Position numbers and translations under genes: made by a program. From Neolewinella aurantiaca (GTDB lineage Bacteria > Bacteroidota > Bacteroidia > Chitinophagales > Saprospiraceae), in NCBI RefSeq assembly GCF_008014675.1, contig NZ_VOXD01000017.1, positions 1 to 64,000 on the forward strand: 64,000 bases of DNA, read 5' to 3'. This document shows positions 18,844 through 27,953 of this stretch, in pieces. The notes beneath the pieces were generated by a model that saw only the letters and a program-made list of their open reading frames with translations, searched no databases and was not told the origin of the DNA. The stretch's first letter is position 1, and every line of letters starts with the position of its first letter.

Positions 18844-20139
18844 TTATTTAATTTTAGGCTTAATAATAAGGCGCAAACTCTGATTGTAATTAATGTAATT
18901 AACCACCCAGTTTATAAACACAAAAAGCTTATTCCGGGTACCTAGAATTGCGAACAAGTGAACCACTAACCAAAGAAACCAGGCGAAGAATCCTCCGAAT
19001 TGAAACTTCGGTTTTGGTACATCCACAACAGCCCGGCCACGACCAACAGTAGCCATGCTTCCTTTATCGTTGTACTCAAAGGGCACCAACTCTTTTTTGC
19101 GAATCAGGTTACGAAAATTTCGCGCCAGATTTTCTCCGTTTTGAATAGCAACCTGGGCAACCTGAGGGTGCCCTCTTTCCCAACCGGGCTCTTCCATGTA
19201 AGCTACATCCCCGATAGCATAAATATGCTCAGTGTCCTTTACCCGATGAAAGCGATCTACAGCCAGCCGATTGCCATAAGTGACAGAAGTAGGAGGTAAG
19301 CCGGGAACAGGACAACCAGCAATCCCTGCGGCCCAAATTACCTTTTGTGATGGTATTGAACTACCGTCCTTTAGCTTGACCTCGCGGCCGTCGAAATCAG
19401 TTACACGACTGTTGAGCAGCACCGTGACTCCAAGATCTTCGAGGTACTTCAGAGCCTTCGCGCTACTGTCGGCACTGAAGCCCTTCAGCACGCAATCGCC
19501 CGACTGAACCAGGTAAATATCTACTTCGTCTTCAATATTCAACTCCGGGTAGTCTTTGGGCAGAACGTGCTTCTTCATCTCGGCCAGAGAGCCCGCCAGT
19601 TCTACTCCGGTTGGTCCTCCTCCTACAATGACAATATCCACAAGTTCCTGGCGGGGATCGTAGTCAGGCGTTGTGAGCGCATCCTCGTAATCATCAAGGA
19701 TATGATTGCGCAGATAAAGAGCTTCAGAGACAGATTTCATCGGAATGGCGTGCTCCGCAATCCGTTCGTTGCCAAAATAGTTCGTATCCGCACCCGTAGC
19801 GATGATCAGATGATCATAGTTGCAAAAGCCCAATGGCGTCTGAATGGTTTTCGCCTCTGGCTCAACACTGGTTACCTCCGTAACCCGGATATAGATGTTC
19901 TTCTTGCCCTGAAACAACTTCCTGAAGGGAAAGACAATGCTACTGGGTTCCAGGCCTGCCATTGCCACCTGGTAAAACAGCGGTTGAAACTGATGGTAGT
20001 TGTTTTTGTCAATCAGAACGACCTGATAGTCATCGCGGCTGAGTTTCCTGGCCAATTGCAGGCCTCCAAAGCCTCCACCTACGATTACAATGCGCTCGTT
20101 GGGAGATTCGGGGATATTGATCTTGGTAGTTGCGTCCAT
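18844..20139 (-). CDS. Type II NADH dehydrogenase (NDH-2 like), NAD(P)/FAD-dependent oxidoreductase
   Basis: This 431-residue flavoprotein should oxidise NADH and pass electrons to quinone without pumping protons. Two dinucleotide-binding folds are visible: an FAD motif IVIVGGGFGGLQLARKL near residues 17-33, and an NAD motif VDIVIVGGGPTGVELAG near residues 165-185. A second FAD-contact segment is HIYAIGDVAY. The C-terminal ~60 residues contain a hydrophobic stretch (FFAWFLWLVVHLFAILG) and basic residues, as in NDH-2 enzymes that attach to the inner membrane. The length is normal for the family. It is divergent from the DUF3667 gene with a 76-bp gap. Confidence 0.9.
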   Translation of the reverse strand: MDATTKINIPESPNERIVIVGGGFGGLQLARKLSRDDYQVVLIDKNNYHQFQPLFYQVAMAGLEPSSIVFPFRKLFQGKKNIYIRVTEVTSVEPEAKTIQTPLGFCNYDHLIIATGADTNYFGNERIAEHAIPMKSVSEALYLRNHILDDYEDALTTPDYDPRQELVDIVIVGGGPTGVELAGSLAEMKKHVLPKDYPELNIEDEVDIYLVQSGDCVLKGFSADSSAKALKYLEDLGVTVLLNSRVTDFDGREVKLKDGSSIPSQKVIWAAGIAGCPVPGLPPTSVTYGNRLAVDRFHRVKDTEHIYAIGDVAYMEEPGWERGHPQVAQVAIQNGENLARNFRNLIRKKELVPFEYNDKGSMATVGRGRAVVDVPKPKFQFGGFFAWFLWLVVHLFAILGTRNKLFVFINWVVNYINYNQSLRLIIKPKIK

Positions 20140-20215
20140 TTCTATGAAAAAGGTTTAACGGGATTTAAAGTTCGGCATAAGGAATGATTTCGTTTGAACT
20201 AACTTCACCGGTACT

Positions 20216-21295
20216 ATGGATTACCCTCCTTCCATTCCGTCGCCTTCCGTTAATTGTACCAACTGCGGCGCAGAAATGAGCCCCGAAGCCCGCTGGTGCC
20301 CGTCCTGTGGCCAGAAAGCCTATGAGGGGCCACCCGGGTTCTGGCAGTTACTGGCCGATTTTTTCGAAACCGCATTCAGCCTCGACAACCGTCTGTTCCG
20401 AACCCTCCTCACCCTGGTGGTGCCCGGCAAGCTTACCAATCGCTTCCTGGCGGGAAAGCAGAAGCCTTACTTTCATCCACTCCGCTTGTTTTTTGTCCTT
20501 GGTGTTCTTGCCGTAGCTACCTACAGCCTCTATACCGCGCAAGCAGTAGGCGACAGCCTCGAACAAAGCCTCGAACACCGTAAAGAGCAGGCATATTTCC
20601 ACCGGTTTGAAGACAAATTAGAAGCAGGCATCGACAGCATCATAACCTCCTTCCCGGAGGACGCATCCGTCGTAATTGCTTCCGACAGCCTACTTAAACT
20701 CCTGACGGACAAGCAATCACCCAATCCTGATTCTTTCAGCATCGGATTTTTGGCACACGAAGGAGGACTGAATTTCAAACCAAGGCAAGTAAACCTCCTG
20801 TACGACGACTTTCAGCTGATGACTCCCGAAGGGCTGGCCGAAAAATACACCATCAAGGGCGTCTTTCACCAGTACCAGTTAAAGCAGATCGTCAGAATCA
20901 CCCGGTTGGATCTATCGGGGCTGACGGCAATGATGGGGCAAATAATCTGGGGATTATTACTGCTCGTTCCTCTGGCAGGCGCTTTGCTTAAGCTTATTTA
21001 CATCCGGCGAAAGCGCCATTACGTAGAGCACTTCATCTTCACGCTCCACATCCATGCCTTCATATTCTTAACCCAGTTTCTGGCAGCCATGGGCCTGCTC
21101 TTATTTGATTCAACCTTATTGCTCGTCCTGAGTGGAATAGGAAACGTTGTTTACTTTTTGTTGTCACTCAAGCGCGTTTACCGTCAGAGCTGGGGCAAGA
21201 CGATAATCAAAGCAGGAATCTTGTCCTGGGGTTACCTCTTCCTGCTCACGTTCACGGTTTCGTTTACGGCAATAATTGCCGTTCTGGTGTTCTGA
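20216..21295 (+). CDS. DUF3667-like membrane protein with N-terminal zinc ribbon
   Basis: This 359-residue protein starts with a four-Cys zinc-ribbon (CTNCG near residue 14 and CPSCGQK near residue 28). A DUF3667-type segment follows, in which FETAFSLDNRLFRTL and PGKLTNRFLAGKQKPYFHPLRLF are recognisable. Hydrophobic segments near 90-105, 235-260, 275-300, 305-320 and 335-358 indicate several membrane spans, with a soluble loop in between. The function of this Bacteroidota family is not known, and nothing here suggests an enzyme activity. It is monocistronic. Confidence 0.75.
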   Translation: MDYPPSIPSPSVNCTNCGAEMSPEARWCPSCGQKAYEGPPGFWQLLADFFETAFSLDNRLFRTLLTLVVPGKLTNRFLAGKQKPYFHPLRLFFVLGVLAVATYSLYTAQAVGDSLEQSLEHRKEQAYFHRFEDKLEAGIDSIITSFPEDASVVIASDSLLKLLTDKQSPNPDSFSIGFLAHEGGLNFKPRQVNLLYDDFQLMTPEGLAEKYTIKGVFHQYQLKQIVRITRLDLSGLTAMMGQIIWGLLLLVPLAGALLKLIYIRRKRHYVEHFIFTLHIHAFIFLTQFLAAMGLLLFDSTLLLVLSGIGNVVYFLLSLKRVYRQSWGKTIIKAGILSWGYLFLLTFTVSFTAIIAVLVF

Positions 21296-21430
21296 TCCGC
21301 CAACGTTTGCCGTAAGAAAACCGCTCAAAGTACCCAGGCTCGGCAGCGAGAGCGTTCAGGATGTGAAGAAACGTGTGATGCTATGATGAATTTTGCTGGT
21401 CGTACAAGGCTCTTTCCGAGAAACATTCTT

Positions 21431-21448
21431 TGCACCTGCGTGCGCGCC
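21431..21448 (-). repeat. 18-bp dispersed motif copy
   Basis: This is a full match (16 of 16), reading TGCACCTGCGTGCGCGCC toward the plus-strand oxidoreductase gene that starts 45 bp on. TTTG at 21429-21432 and CACTTTTG at 21453-21460 are 20 bp apart, so the motif could occupy a promoter spacer. Confidence 0.8.
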
Positions 21449-21492
21449 GGAACACTTTTGCTATATTGACCCACTCCAAAAGTCACTTTGTC

Positions 21493-22908
21493 ATGCAAAA
21501 AAAATCTTCTACCCGCCGCAAATTCCTGAAAACAGCCTCGACGGCTGCCGCAGGATTCATGATCGTTCCCCGCCACGTACTCGGTGGCCCAGGCTACACC
21601 GCCCCCAGCGACACCGTCAACGTTGCCGCTATCGGTGCCGGCGGAAAAGGCAAGGGCGGCATCCGGGATATTGCCAGCCAAAACATCGTTGCCCTCTGCG
21701 ACGTAGACGACAAGATGGCTGCCGACTCCCGCGAAGCGCACCCCAAGGCCGCCTACTTTCGCGATTACCGCAAAATGCTGGAAAAACACGCGAAGGATAT
21801 CGATGCCGTCATCATTTCCACGCCCGATCATACCCACGCAATTACCGGCCTGGCGTGCATGGCACTTGGTAAGCACGTTTACATCGAGAAACCACTCGCT
21901 CACTCTATCGAGGAAGTTCGCGCCCTCAGCGAAGCAGCTAAAGCCAACCCGCAGCTCATTACCCAAATGGGTAATCAGGGCGCAAGCGGTGAAGGAATAC
22001 GCAAAACCCAGGAGATTTACGAAGCCGGCCTCCTCGGTGATGTCCACACCGTCCATGCTTTCACCAATCGTCCCGTCTGGCCACAGGGCGGCGGAGCTCC
22101 TTCGGGCTCCACTCCCGTTCCCGATCATTTCGACTGGAACCTCTGGCTCGGCCCTGCGGCCGACCGACCGCATCACGAAGCTTACCACCCTTTCGCCTGG
22201 CGCGGATATTGGGACTTCGGCACCGGAGCCCTCGGGGATATGGGCTGCCACATCATCGACACGCCGTTCTACATTCTGGAACTGGGCTACCCAACCTCAG
22301 CAGAAGCAAGCGTAGGCCAGGTTTTCAGCCGCAACTGGAGCCCGGATTATAACCCTGAGAGCTGCCCGCCTTCCAGCAAAATTCACGTCAGTTTCCCGGC
22401 GCGTGGAGAGAAACCTCCCGTAGAGCTGATCTGGACCGACGGAGGCATCCTGCCCCGCCGCCCCGAAGGGATGAAAGCCGACGAGAAACTTGGCGACGGC
22501 AACGGTAACGGCATCATCATGGAAGGCACCCGCGGCACCCTCGTTGCCGATGTGTACGGCGCAAATCCCCGCCTCGTCCCCACAAAAAACATGGACTATA
22601 TCAACGTGCCCGAAACCCTGCCACGGGTTACTACCAGTCACGCGATGGACTGGATCAACGGCATCAAAAACAATTACCAGCCCAGCAGTCATTTCGGCAA
22701 AGCCGGCCCGCTGACGGAAACGGTACTGATGGGCAACCTGGCCGTTCGTGGGTACAGCTACCGCTTCCCGGACCCGACGGGTAAAGATGCTGAAGCCTAC
22801 AAAGTACCCGGCAGAACCCGGCTGGAATGGGACGGTGCCAAGATGGAAGTTACCAACGTACCGGAGATGAATTACTTCGTCAGGAACCAGAAGAATCGCT
22901 CGTTTTAA
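21493..22908 (+). CDS. Gfo/Idh/MocA family oxidoreductase with Tat signal
   Basis: This 471-residue protein has a twin-arginine signal (TRRKFLK, residues 7-13, then an Ala-rich hydrophobic stretch), so it is exported folded with its cofactor. A Rossmann fold follows (VNVAAIGAGGKGKGG). Next comes the EKP motif (HVYIEKPLAHS) typical of the family, which contacts NAD(P) and the sugar. The C-terminal domain carries WRGYWDFGTGALGDMGCHIID. Members oxidise or reduce sugars, inositols or glycosides; exported ones in Bacteroidota often act in glycan breakdown, but the substrate cannot be told here. An ATG at 21430 would add 21 residues before the Tat motif and would overlap the 18-bp repeat, so 21493 is preferred. 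It converges with the arginine deiminase gene, 18 bp between stops. Confidence 0.92.
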   Translation: MQKKSSTRRKFLKTASTAAAGFMIVPRHVLGGPGYTAPSDTVNVAAIGAGGKGKGGIRDIASQNIVALCDVDDKMAADSREAHPKAAYFRDYRKMLEKHAKDIDAVIISTPDHTHAITGLACMALGKHVYIEKPLAHSIEEVRALSEAAKANPQLITQMGNQGASGEGIRKTQEIYEAGLLGDVHTVHAFTNRPVWPQGGGAPSGSTPVPDHFDWNLWLGPAADRPHHEAYHPFAWRGYWDFGTGALGDMGCHIIDTPFYILELGYPTSAEASVGQVFSRNWSPDYNPESCPPSSKIHVSFPARGEKPPVELIWTDGGILPRRPEGMKADEKLGDGNGNGIIMEGTRGTLVADVYGANPRLVPTKNMDYINVPETLPRVTTSHAMDWINGIKNNYQPSSHFGKAGPLTETVLMGNLAVRGYSYRFPDPTGKDAEAYKVPGRTRLEWDGAKMEVTNVPEMNYFVRNQKNRSF

Positions 22909-22926
22909 CACCGGTTTCAACCGGTG

Positions 22927-24186
22927 CTACCCCCGCTCAATCGGGCAAGTCATACAGTGGCTTCCTCCCCTACCCCGGCTGAGCTCTCCGCTGGGCAGTG
23001 TGATTATAGTTTTCCGGACGGTGTCCGGGTTCAGGCCATCGTTGTCGATACTATTGATAAGATCTACGGCTCCAACAATTGTGTAGCCTGCCTTCTGGAG
23101 GGCCTGAGCCGTCACTGGGTTACGATCGTACGTGATTGCTACGCCGGGGCGCAGTGCGACCAGGTTACAGCCGTCCGTCCATTGTTCCCGCTCCTGAAAG
23201 GGGCTTTTCCCTCCGCCGGACGGGATGAAGCGTGCCGTAGGGTCAATTTCGGCGAGGATACATTCCTTGAGGCAGGAGTAAGAAGCGGAGGAACCATCAG
23301 CCCGCCACACTTCTACACCAGAAGGGCGCCCGCCCTCGCATATGATCGGGGCGAAGCAGACATAATCGTGTTTATCGATCTGGGTAAATATGGTATCAAG
23401 GTGCATGAAGCTCCGCTCGGCAGGCACACTTACCCGCACGACGTTTTTAACCACACCCCGTTCGAACAGTGCGTCGGCCAGAGCCCGGAGGGAATAACTA
23501 CTCGACCGTTCTGACTCTCCGATGAGAAGAAAATCTTCGTTCAACAGCATCACGTCTCCCCCCTCGATGCTCATTTTTTCGGCGAGCGGACTGGGCGGGA
23601 ACATGTCTACATCGTTCAGGTTAATAACCTTTTCCTGCTGCTGCAGTTCCTGAAACATGGGGTGCGCAAACACCACCAGGCGGATGATAAAATTTTCCCG
23701 GCTCCGCGCTGCTTTTGCCGCCTTGGTGATCAGCAGGTGATCGTTGATGGTAACGGCAATATCGCGGGTAAAGATGAAATTCGGGATGGGATCAAAAAGG
23801 CGGCGATCGTCCTGCTTGAAGTCTCCGGTAATTAGCACATCGGCCAGTTCAGCCGGGGATAGTTCGAGAAGTTTATCGACGTAGCTACCGGGCAGTTCTT
23901 CCCAACTGACGATCATCTCGAGGCTTTCCCGTGTAGCTTCTTCGCTGGCGGCAATAGTCTCGGCGAGCAATTGAGCCACTTCAATTACACCCTCTTTACC
24001 GACAAAGCGCCTCAGCAACTCGGTGAATATGTCGTGCTCCCGCTGCATCTGCGGCAGGTACACGATGTCATCGAAGAGCATCTCTTCGGCACGTTGCGGA
24101 GTAATGGAGGCGGTACCGGCATCCGGCCGGTGAATAAGTACCCGGCGGAGCGGGGCTATCTCTGAGTTTACCTGAATGTTGGGCAT
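22927..24186 (-). CDS. Arginine deiminase family protein
   Basis: The 419-residue length is near that of bacterial arginine deiminases, which convert arginine to citrulline and ammonia. Family motifs are in order: an FTRD segment near 139-142, EGGD (208-211), HLD (262-264), and the nucleophile Cys411 in a Gly-rich C-terminal loop (GGSHC). The usual catabolic partners (ornithine carbamoyltransferase, carbamate kinase, antiporter) are not adjacent, so it may serve nitrogen supply or another guanidino substrate. The start at 24186 follows an upstream 18-bp motif copy by 92 bp. Confidence 0.88.
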   Translation of the reverse strand: MPNIQVNSEIAPLRRVLIHRPDAGTASITPQRAEEMLFDDIVYLPQMQREHDIFTELLRRFVGKEGVIEVAQLLAETIAASEEATRESLEMIVSWEELPGSYVDKLLELSPAELADVLITGDFKQDDRRLFDPIPNFIFTRDIAVTINDHLLITKAAKAARSRENFIIRLVVFAHPMFQELQQQEKVINLNDVDMFPPSPLAEKMSIEGGDVMLLNEDFLLIGESERSSSYSLRALADALFERGVVKNVVRVSVPAERSFMHLDTIFTQIDKHDYVCFAPIICEGGRPSGVEVWRADGSSASYSCLKECILAEIDPTARFIPSGGGKSPFQEREQWTDGCNLVALRPGVAITYDRNPVTAQALQKAGYTIVGAVDLINSIDNDGLNPDTVRKTIITLPSGELSRGRGGSHCMTCPIERG

Positions 24187-24502
24187 AGTTTTCTTTGGTT
24201 TCCTGGTCAGTTCGTTTGGTGCGAAGAAGCTGGTTAGGCTCCGGCTAAATATAAACCAAACGGCGGGATATTTATTTGGCGCTTACGCAGGTGCAAGGTG
24301 CGGAATTTTGAGCGGAGTTGAAGCCCCGTAAACCATTATAAAAACCAAACAGCGCTCAGAGCCCGGCGGTCTCAGCACTGTCCGCTACATCTCCGAATAC
24401 GCTTTTAACGATAGCAGACCCTTCCGGAAAGATCCGGAAGAGCCTGCTTGCAGCGCATTAAATCCGAAATGATTTGCTGTCACTTCGTTTATGGAAGCGG
24501 AT
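24187..24502. other. Intergenic region between arginine deiminase and the small secreted protein
   Basis: No gene is seen. It holds the 18-bp motif copy at 24278. It also has a hairpin CTTCCGGA-AAGA-TCCGGAAG (24421-24440), and inverted repeats TTAAATCCG/CGGATTTAA at 24458-24466 and 24498-24506 that overlap the stop of the small minus-strand gene. These hairpins could end that transcript, but no T-run follows. Confidence 0.5.
24278..24295 (+). repeat. 18-bp dispersed motif copy
   Basis: GGCGCTTACGCAGGTGCA matches 15 of 16. It is upstream of the minus-strand arginine deiminase gene and reads TGCACC toward it. On that strand TTGCA is followed after 17 bp by TAAATATC, a weak -7 candidate. Confidence 0.75.
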
Positions 24503-24745
24503 TTAATTACGGTCCATGCAATCCTCGTAATCGTTTGCGGCCTCCCCGATTTCATAATTTAACTGAGCGACTGTTTCCCGGTAACATTTCCCGATCAGAA
24601 AGACAAGTTTATCGCCGTCGTCAAAACTTGCAGAAGCGGTGATGTACACATTCGCCATATCAACCTGGAAACGATGAAGGCAATCAACAGCCTGGAGGGA
24701 AAGAGTGCCAAACAAGAGCCCCCCGCACATGATTATTTTTTTCAT
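24503..24745 (-). CDS. Small secreted protein of unknown function
   Basis: This is an 80-residue protein with a clear signal peptide (MKKIIMCGGLLFGTLSLQA). The mature part of about 60 residues contains three Cys and an acidic tail (EAANDYEDCMDRN). No family is recognised. Basic n-region, hydrophobic core and cleavage site are all in the expected order, which supports a real gene despite its size. It stands alone. Confidence 0.6.
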   Translation of the reverse strand: MKKIIMCGGLLFGTLSLQAVDCLHRFQVDMANVYITASASFDDGDKLVFLIGKCYRETVAQLNYEIGEAANDYEDCMDRN

Positions 24746-24804
24746 AATAATTTTATTTTTTGATTAAAAGAAATGAGTTAGTCGTGAATGCTATCACCAC
24801 TAAT

Positions 24805-25000
24805 GGGCGCAAACCGTATTGTCGCGATTGTTCCTCCCCAGCGCAGCGATGTAGGGAGGCTGGGAGGGATCTACTGCTAAACAAATGAGATGATCGGGCG
24901 CTTGAAGCCCCGACTACGTCAGGACGCTTCAAGACCCTAATGGGCTATTTGTCTGGCAGTGTACTGGGAGGGGGTTGAGCGACAATCCGGTTTGCGCCCC
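24805..25000. mobile_element. Second copy of the 91-bp palindromic element, interrupted by a 95-bp element
   Basis: The outer parts (24805-24868 and 24973-25000) match the reverse complement of the element at 16894-16984. At 24860-24868 and 24964-24972 the 9-mer CTGGGAGGG is duplicated, and removing the DNA between restores the copy-1 sequence. The inserted 95 bp (24869-24963) has its own near-terminal inverted repeats (ACTGCTAAACAAAT with ATTTGTCTGGCAGT) and inner arms (CTTGAAGC with GCTTCAAG). This is a nested insertion of one palindromic miniature element into another. Confidence 0.75.
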
Positions 25001-25302
25001 CGCTAACTCATGGGGTACTAATATTTCCTATGGTTTCCGATTGTTTCATCCATTTCCACGGCAGGAAGAATGAAAGGATTCATCGGACATTCCGCAAGCA
25101 CTTCTTACCCGGAGACCCTGCTCGAACAATTAAAAACACACCACAAACAGCTGATTACCAGCCAAAAAAGGACTCCACCACCTTACCTTTACCCGTCTTG
25201 ATTAAGATCAAAACCGCTTATTGGGATGAAGCAGTTCTATTCCGTCACATCTATTCACACAATTACCTACCTTACATCCTGTAAGTAAAAGCACACAGCA
25301 CT
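25001..25302. other. Intergenic region upstream of the subtilase
   Basis: An 84-codon plus-strand frame (25030-25284) is present, but it has no signal peptide, domain or start context that supports it. TTACCTTTA near 25190 could be a -7 element, but no clear -33 partner is seen. Confidence 0.4.
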
Positions 25303-27291
25303 ATGTCCAAAATCAATATTCCTTCCGAGAACGGTGACCTCATGCTAACCAAATCGACCAGGCTGGTCGGGCTGAAGAAACGTATCGAGGGTAAAGATAT
25401 GGACGAAGTGGACGCCAACGTTATCCCCGATCTTGGTGGCTTCGAAGTCGTGACCCTCAATCCCGGTCAGAGTATCGACGACGCACTCGATCACGCCCGC
25501 AATCATCAGGACGTTGAAGTGGGCACCCATGTGTACTTCGCCGAAGGAGACAACCGCCCCGTAGTTGCTACCGGCATCATTTACTGCGAAATGGCCGACG
25601 GCGTCGGGAAAGAGGAGCGCCAGGTCATTTTTGACGCCTTCGCCCTGGACATCCTGGAAGACCGCGAAGACGGTACGGTGGTCTGTAAAGTGACCCCCAA
25701 AAGTCCTAACCCGCTTAAAGTGGCTGCTGCGCTGGACAAACTCAGCATGATCAGCAAAGCTTACCCAGACCTCGACGTACCCCTCGATCAATACTTTTTG
25801 GAGCCACGTGATGGCCTGCTCCCCCACGAGTGGCATCTCGAAAATCAGGGCTTTGTTTCCGACGTACCGAGCTTCCGCCTCAAAGTCGGAGCAGATGCCA
25901 AAGTCAAGGCCGCCTGGCGGCGGCTTGGCAACCTCGGTTCGTCCAGCATTATCGTTGCTGTGATCGACAATGGCTTCGACCTCAACCATCCTGATCTGAG
26001 GGGTAAGGCGGTCGCTCCCCTGAGCATCAGTTCCAACAGTTCAACCCTACCTACCGGTTCGGCTTACGGTGATCACGCAACGCCCTGTTCCAGCGTTGCC
26101 GTTGCCGCAGCCAACGGTACAGGAATTGTTGGGGCAGCACCCAACTCCCGGCTCATGCCCCTGCACGGCCTGACCTACTCTAAATACCTTACGGAAAGAA
26201 TGTTCAATCATTGCGTTCGTAACCGGGCAGACATCATCAGTTGCAGCTGGGGTACCATCGACCCCCGCTACCGCCCGGGTACCGAGCACGAGCGCGCCAT
26301 TCGTTTGGCGCTGACTTCGGGCCGGAACGGGAAAGGATGCGTGGTCGTGTTCGCCGCCGGTAACGAAGGCCGGGAATACATAAATTACTACGCCAGCATT
26401 CCGGGCGTCATAGCCGTAGGGGCGAGCACCAGTTCAGACACCCACGCCAGTTACTCCAACCGGGGCAACGGCATTAGTGTCGTTGCTCCATCGGATGGCG
26501 GATGGCCTATCCTGGCAGCCCGCGCTGCGTGGGACCAGGGAAATTCTGCTATGCCCGCAAACAAACGTTACTACGTCGATGGTATCGACAGGGGCCAGAA
26601 CTACAAGCATTTTGGCGGAACGAGTTCGGCTACGCCGCTCGTGGCGGGCATCTGTGCGCTGGTTCTCAGCGCCAACCCCAACCTCACCAGCGTTGAAGTA
26701 AAGTCCATTCTCGAAAGAACTGCCGACAAGATCGGCAATACGTGGGATTACAACTCCAGCGGCTACTCTACCAAGTACGGCTACGGTCGGGTCAATGCAG
26801 ACGCTGCCGTCGCCGAGGCGATACGGATGCGTGGTGGAACCACGACAACAACCACTACCACCACCCCCGTCACGACCACTCCGCCGGTCACGACACCTAC
26901 CACCCCAACGACCACGACTGTCCCCAGAGACACAACAACGACGACGACAACTACGCCGTCAACCCCCACTGCACCTGCGCCCGCGCCTACCACACCGATG
27001 GTCACCGGCACGAACCTCTTTCAATTTTCCGTTACCGGGCAGGCCCGCAACGGCTATGGTCTTCAGGTAAGCGTCAATAACGAATTTGCCAACGTTCTCA
27101 AGCAAGTCGAAGAGCTCGAACGCAAATACAGCCTGCCGGTACTTGTCAACATCAGCACCGTAAACGGACGTACTGCCTTCAAACTCCTCATTGGTCCTTT
27201 CAGCACCCAGGCACAAGCCGATGTTGCCAAGCGCAAAATGGTGAGTCTTGGTGCAGCAGAACCGTGGCTGCGCCCCCTGAGCTCACTGTAG
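25303..27291 (+). CDS. S8 family serine peptidase (subtilisin-like) with C-terminal SPOR domain
   Basis: This 662-residue protein has an N-terminal region of about 200 residues with no known motif. The subtilase domain has the complete triad: Asp222 (VIDNGFDLNHPDL), His258 (GDHATP) and Ser441 (GGTSSATPLVAG), plus the oxyanion Asn in AAGNEG. A low-complexity Thr/Pro linker (about 510-565) leads to a C-terminal SPOR-like domain (about 575-662; NGYGLQVSVNNEF and LLIGPFSTQAQADVAKRKM). SPOR domains bind glycan strands of peptidoglycan stripped of peptides, which implies a cell-wall location. However, no signal peptide or membrane span is seen at the N-terminus, and no better upstream start is visible. 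The linker contains a copy of the 18-bp motif (26970-26987), here encoding APAPAP. Confidence 0.9.
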   Translation: MSKINIPSENGDLMLTKSTRLVGLKKRIEGKDMDEVDANVIPDLGGFEVVTLNPGQSIDDALDHARNHQDVEVGTHVYFAEGDNRPVVATGIIYCEMADGVGKEERQVIFDAFALDILEDREDGTVVCKVTPKSPNPLKVAAALDKLSMISKAYPDLDVPLDQYFLEPRDGLLPHEWHLENQGFVSDVPSFRLKVGADAKVKAAWRRLGNLGSSSIIVAVIDNGFDLNHPDLRGKAVAPLSISSNSSTLPTGSAYGDHATPCSSVAVAAANGTGIVGAAPNSRLMPLHGLTYSKYLTERMFNHCVRNRADIISCSWGTIDPRYRPGTEHERAIRLALTSGRNGKGCVVVFAAGNEGREYINYYASIPGVIAVGASTSSDTHASYSNRGNGISVVAPSDGGWPILAARAAWDQGNSAMPANKRYYVDGIDRGQNYKHFGGTSSATPLVAGICALVLSANPNLTSVEVKSILERTADKIGNTWDYNSSGYSTKYGYGRVNADAAVAEAIRMRGGTTTTTTTTTPVTTTPPVTTPTTPTTTTVPRDTTTTTTTTPSTPTAPAPAPTTPMVTGTNLFQFSVTGQARNGYGLQVSVNNEFANVLKQVEELERKYSLPVLVNISTVNGRTAFKLLIGPFSTQAQADVAKRKMVSLGAAEPWLRPLSSL

Positions 27292-27474
27292 CGCCCCGCA
27301 GGCTGGTGGTCTGTAAAGACTTTTTTCGTGATGTACGTAACAACTCCTCTGCGGAAGGGATAAAGGGCTGAATCCACTTGCCCCGTTCACCTTTTGCCTT
27401 GCCCTCAAATCAAGGAGGGCCGAACGAAGTAAGGAGGTAAAACCACTACCCCTAAATCAATACATCACCCCATA

Positions 27475-27804
27475 ATGAAGAATTTATTGCTCTTCGGCCT
27501 TCTGATCACCACCCTTTTTATCACGTCCTGCGGCAGCGACGACGACGGAGGTTCAGGCCCTGCATTTTGCACCGAACAAGCCTACAGCGATGCCGTGGCT
27601 ATTGCTGTCAACGACTTCAGCGCCGCAGCTCAGGTTTACGCCAACGACCCGAGCTCTGAGAACTGCGAAGCATACAAAGTCGCAGCCCAGGCTTATCTCG
27701 ACGAGCTCAGCCGGTTCGAGAACTGCGCGACCATCAGCAACCGCCAGGACTACCAGGACTCCATCCAGGAAGCACAGGAATCTATTGACATGATCGTGTG
27801 CTAG
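27475..27804 (+). CDS. Small lipoprotein of unknown function
   Basis: This is a 109-residue protein with a lipoprotein signal peptide ending in ITSC (Cys at about residue 19) and an acidic Asp/Gly-rich tether (GSDDDGGSG). The mature part is helical and contains four Cys (CTEQAYSDAV, NCEAYK, NCATIS and the C-terminal Cys) that may form disulfides. Asp after the lipidated region might influence sorting, but the rules in this lineage are not certain. No family is recognised. A bidirectional terminator lies downstream. Confidence 0.75.
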   Translation: MKNLLLFGLLITTLFITSCGSDDDGGSGPAFCTEQAYSDAVAIAVNDFSAAAQVYANDPSSENCEAYKVAAQAYLDELSRFENCATISNRQDYQDSIQEAQESIDMIVC

Positions 27805-27819
27805 CGCAGCACTTCAGCA

Positions 27820-27837
27820 GGCGCGGCCGCAGGTGCA
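27820..27837 (+). repeat. 18-bp dispersed motif copy
   Basis: GGCGCGGCCGCAGGTGCA is a full match (16 of 16). It starts 16 bp after the stop of the small lipoprotein gene and lies in a convergent intergenic region, so it is not upstream of any gene start. Confidence 0.85.
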
Positions 27838-27890
27838 AGGGGAGTTCGTTTGTGAAACGGATAACCACAACACCAAAGCCGGATCGCCAA

Positions 27891-27933
27891 AAAGAAAAGC
27901 CCCGTCCTTGAGTAAAGGACGGGGCTTTTCTTT
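27891..27933. terminator. Bidirectional rho-independent terminator
   Basis: A perfect 19-bp stem (27891-27909 with 27915-27933) with loop GAGTA has an A-run on one side and a T-run on the other. It sits between the convergent lipoprotein gene and the 129-residue hypothetical gene. Confidence 0.93.
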
Positions 27934-27953
27934 GTCTTCGGTACTGTTAAGCC

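Noticed and set aside
25030-25284. 84-codon plus-strand frame before the subtilase
   Set aside because: There is no signal, domain or convincing start context, and its composition is like non-coding DNA.
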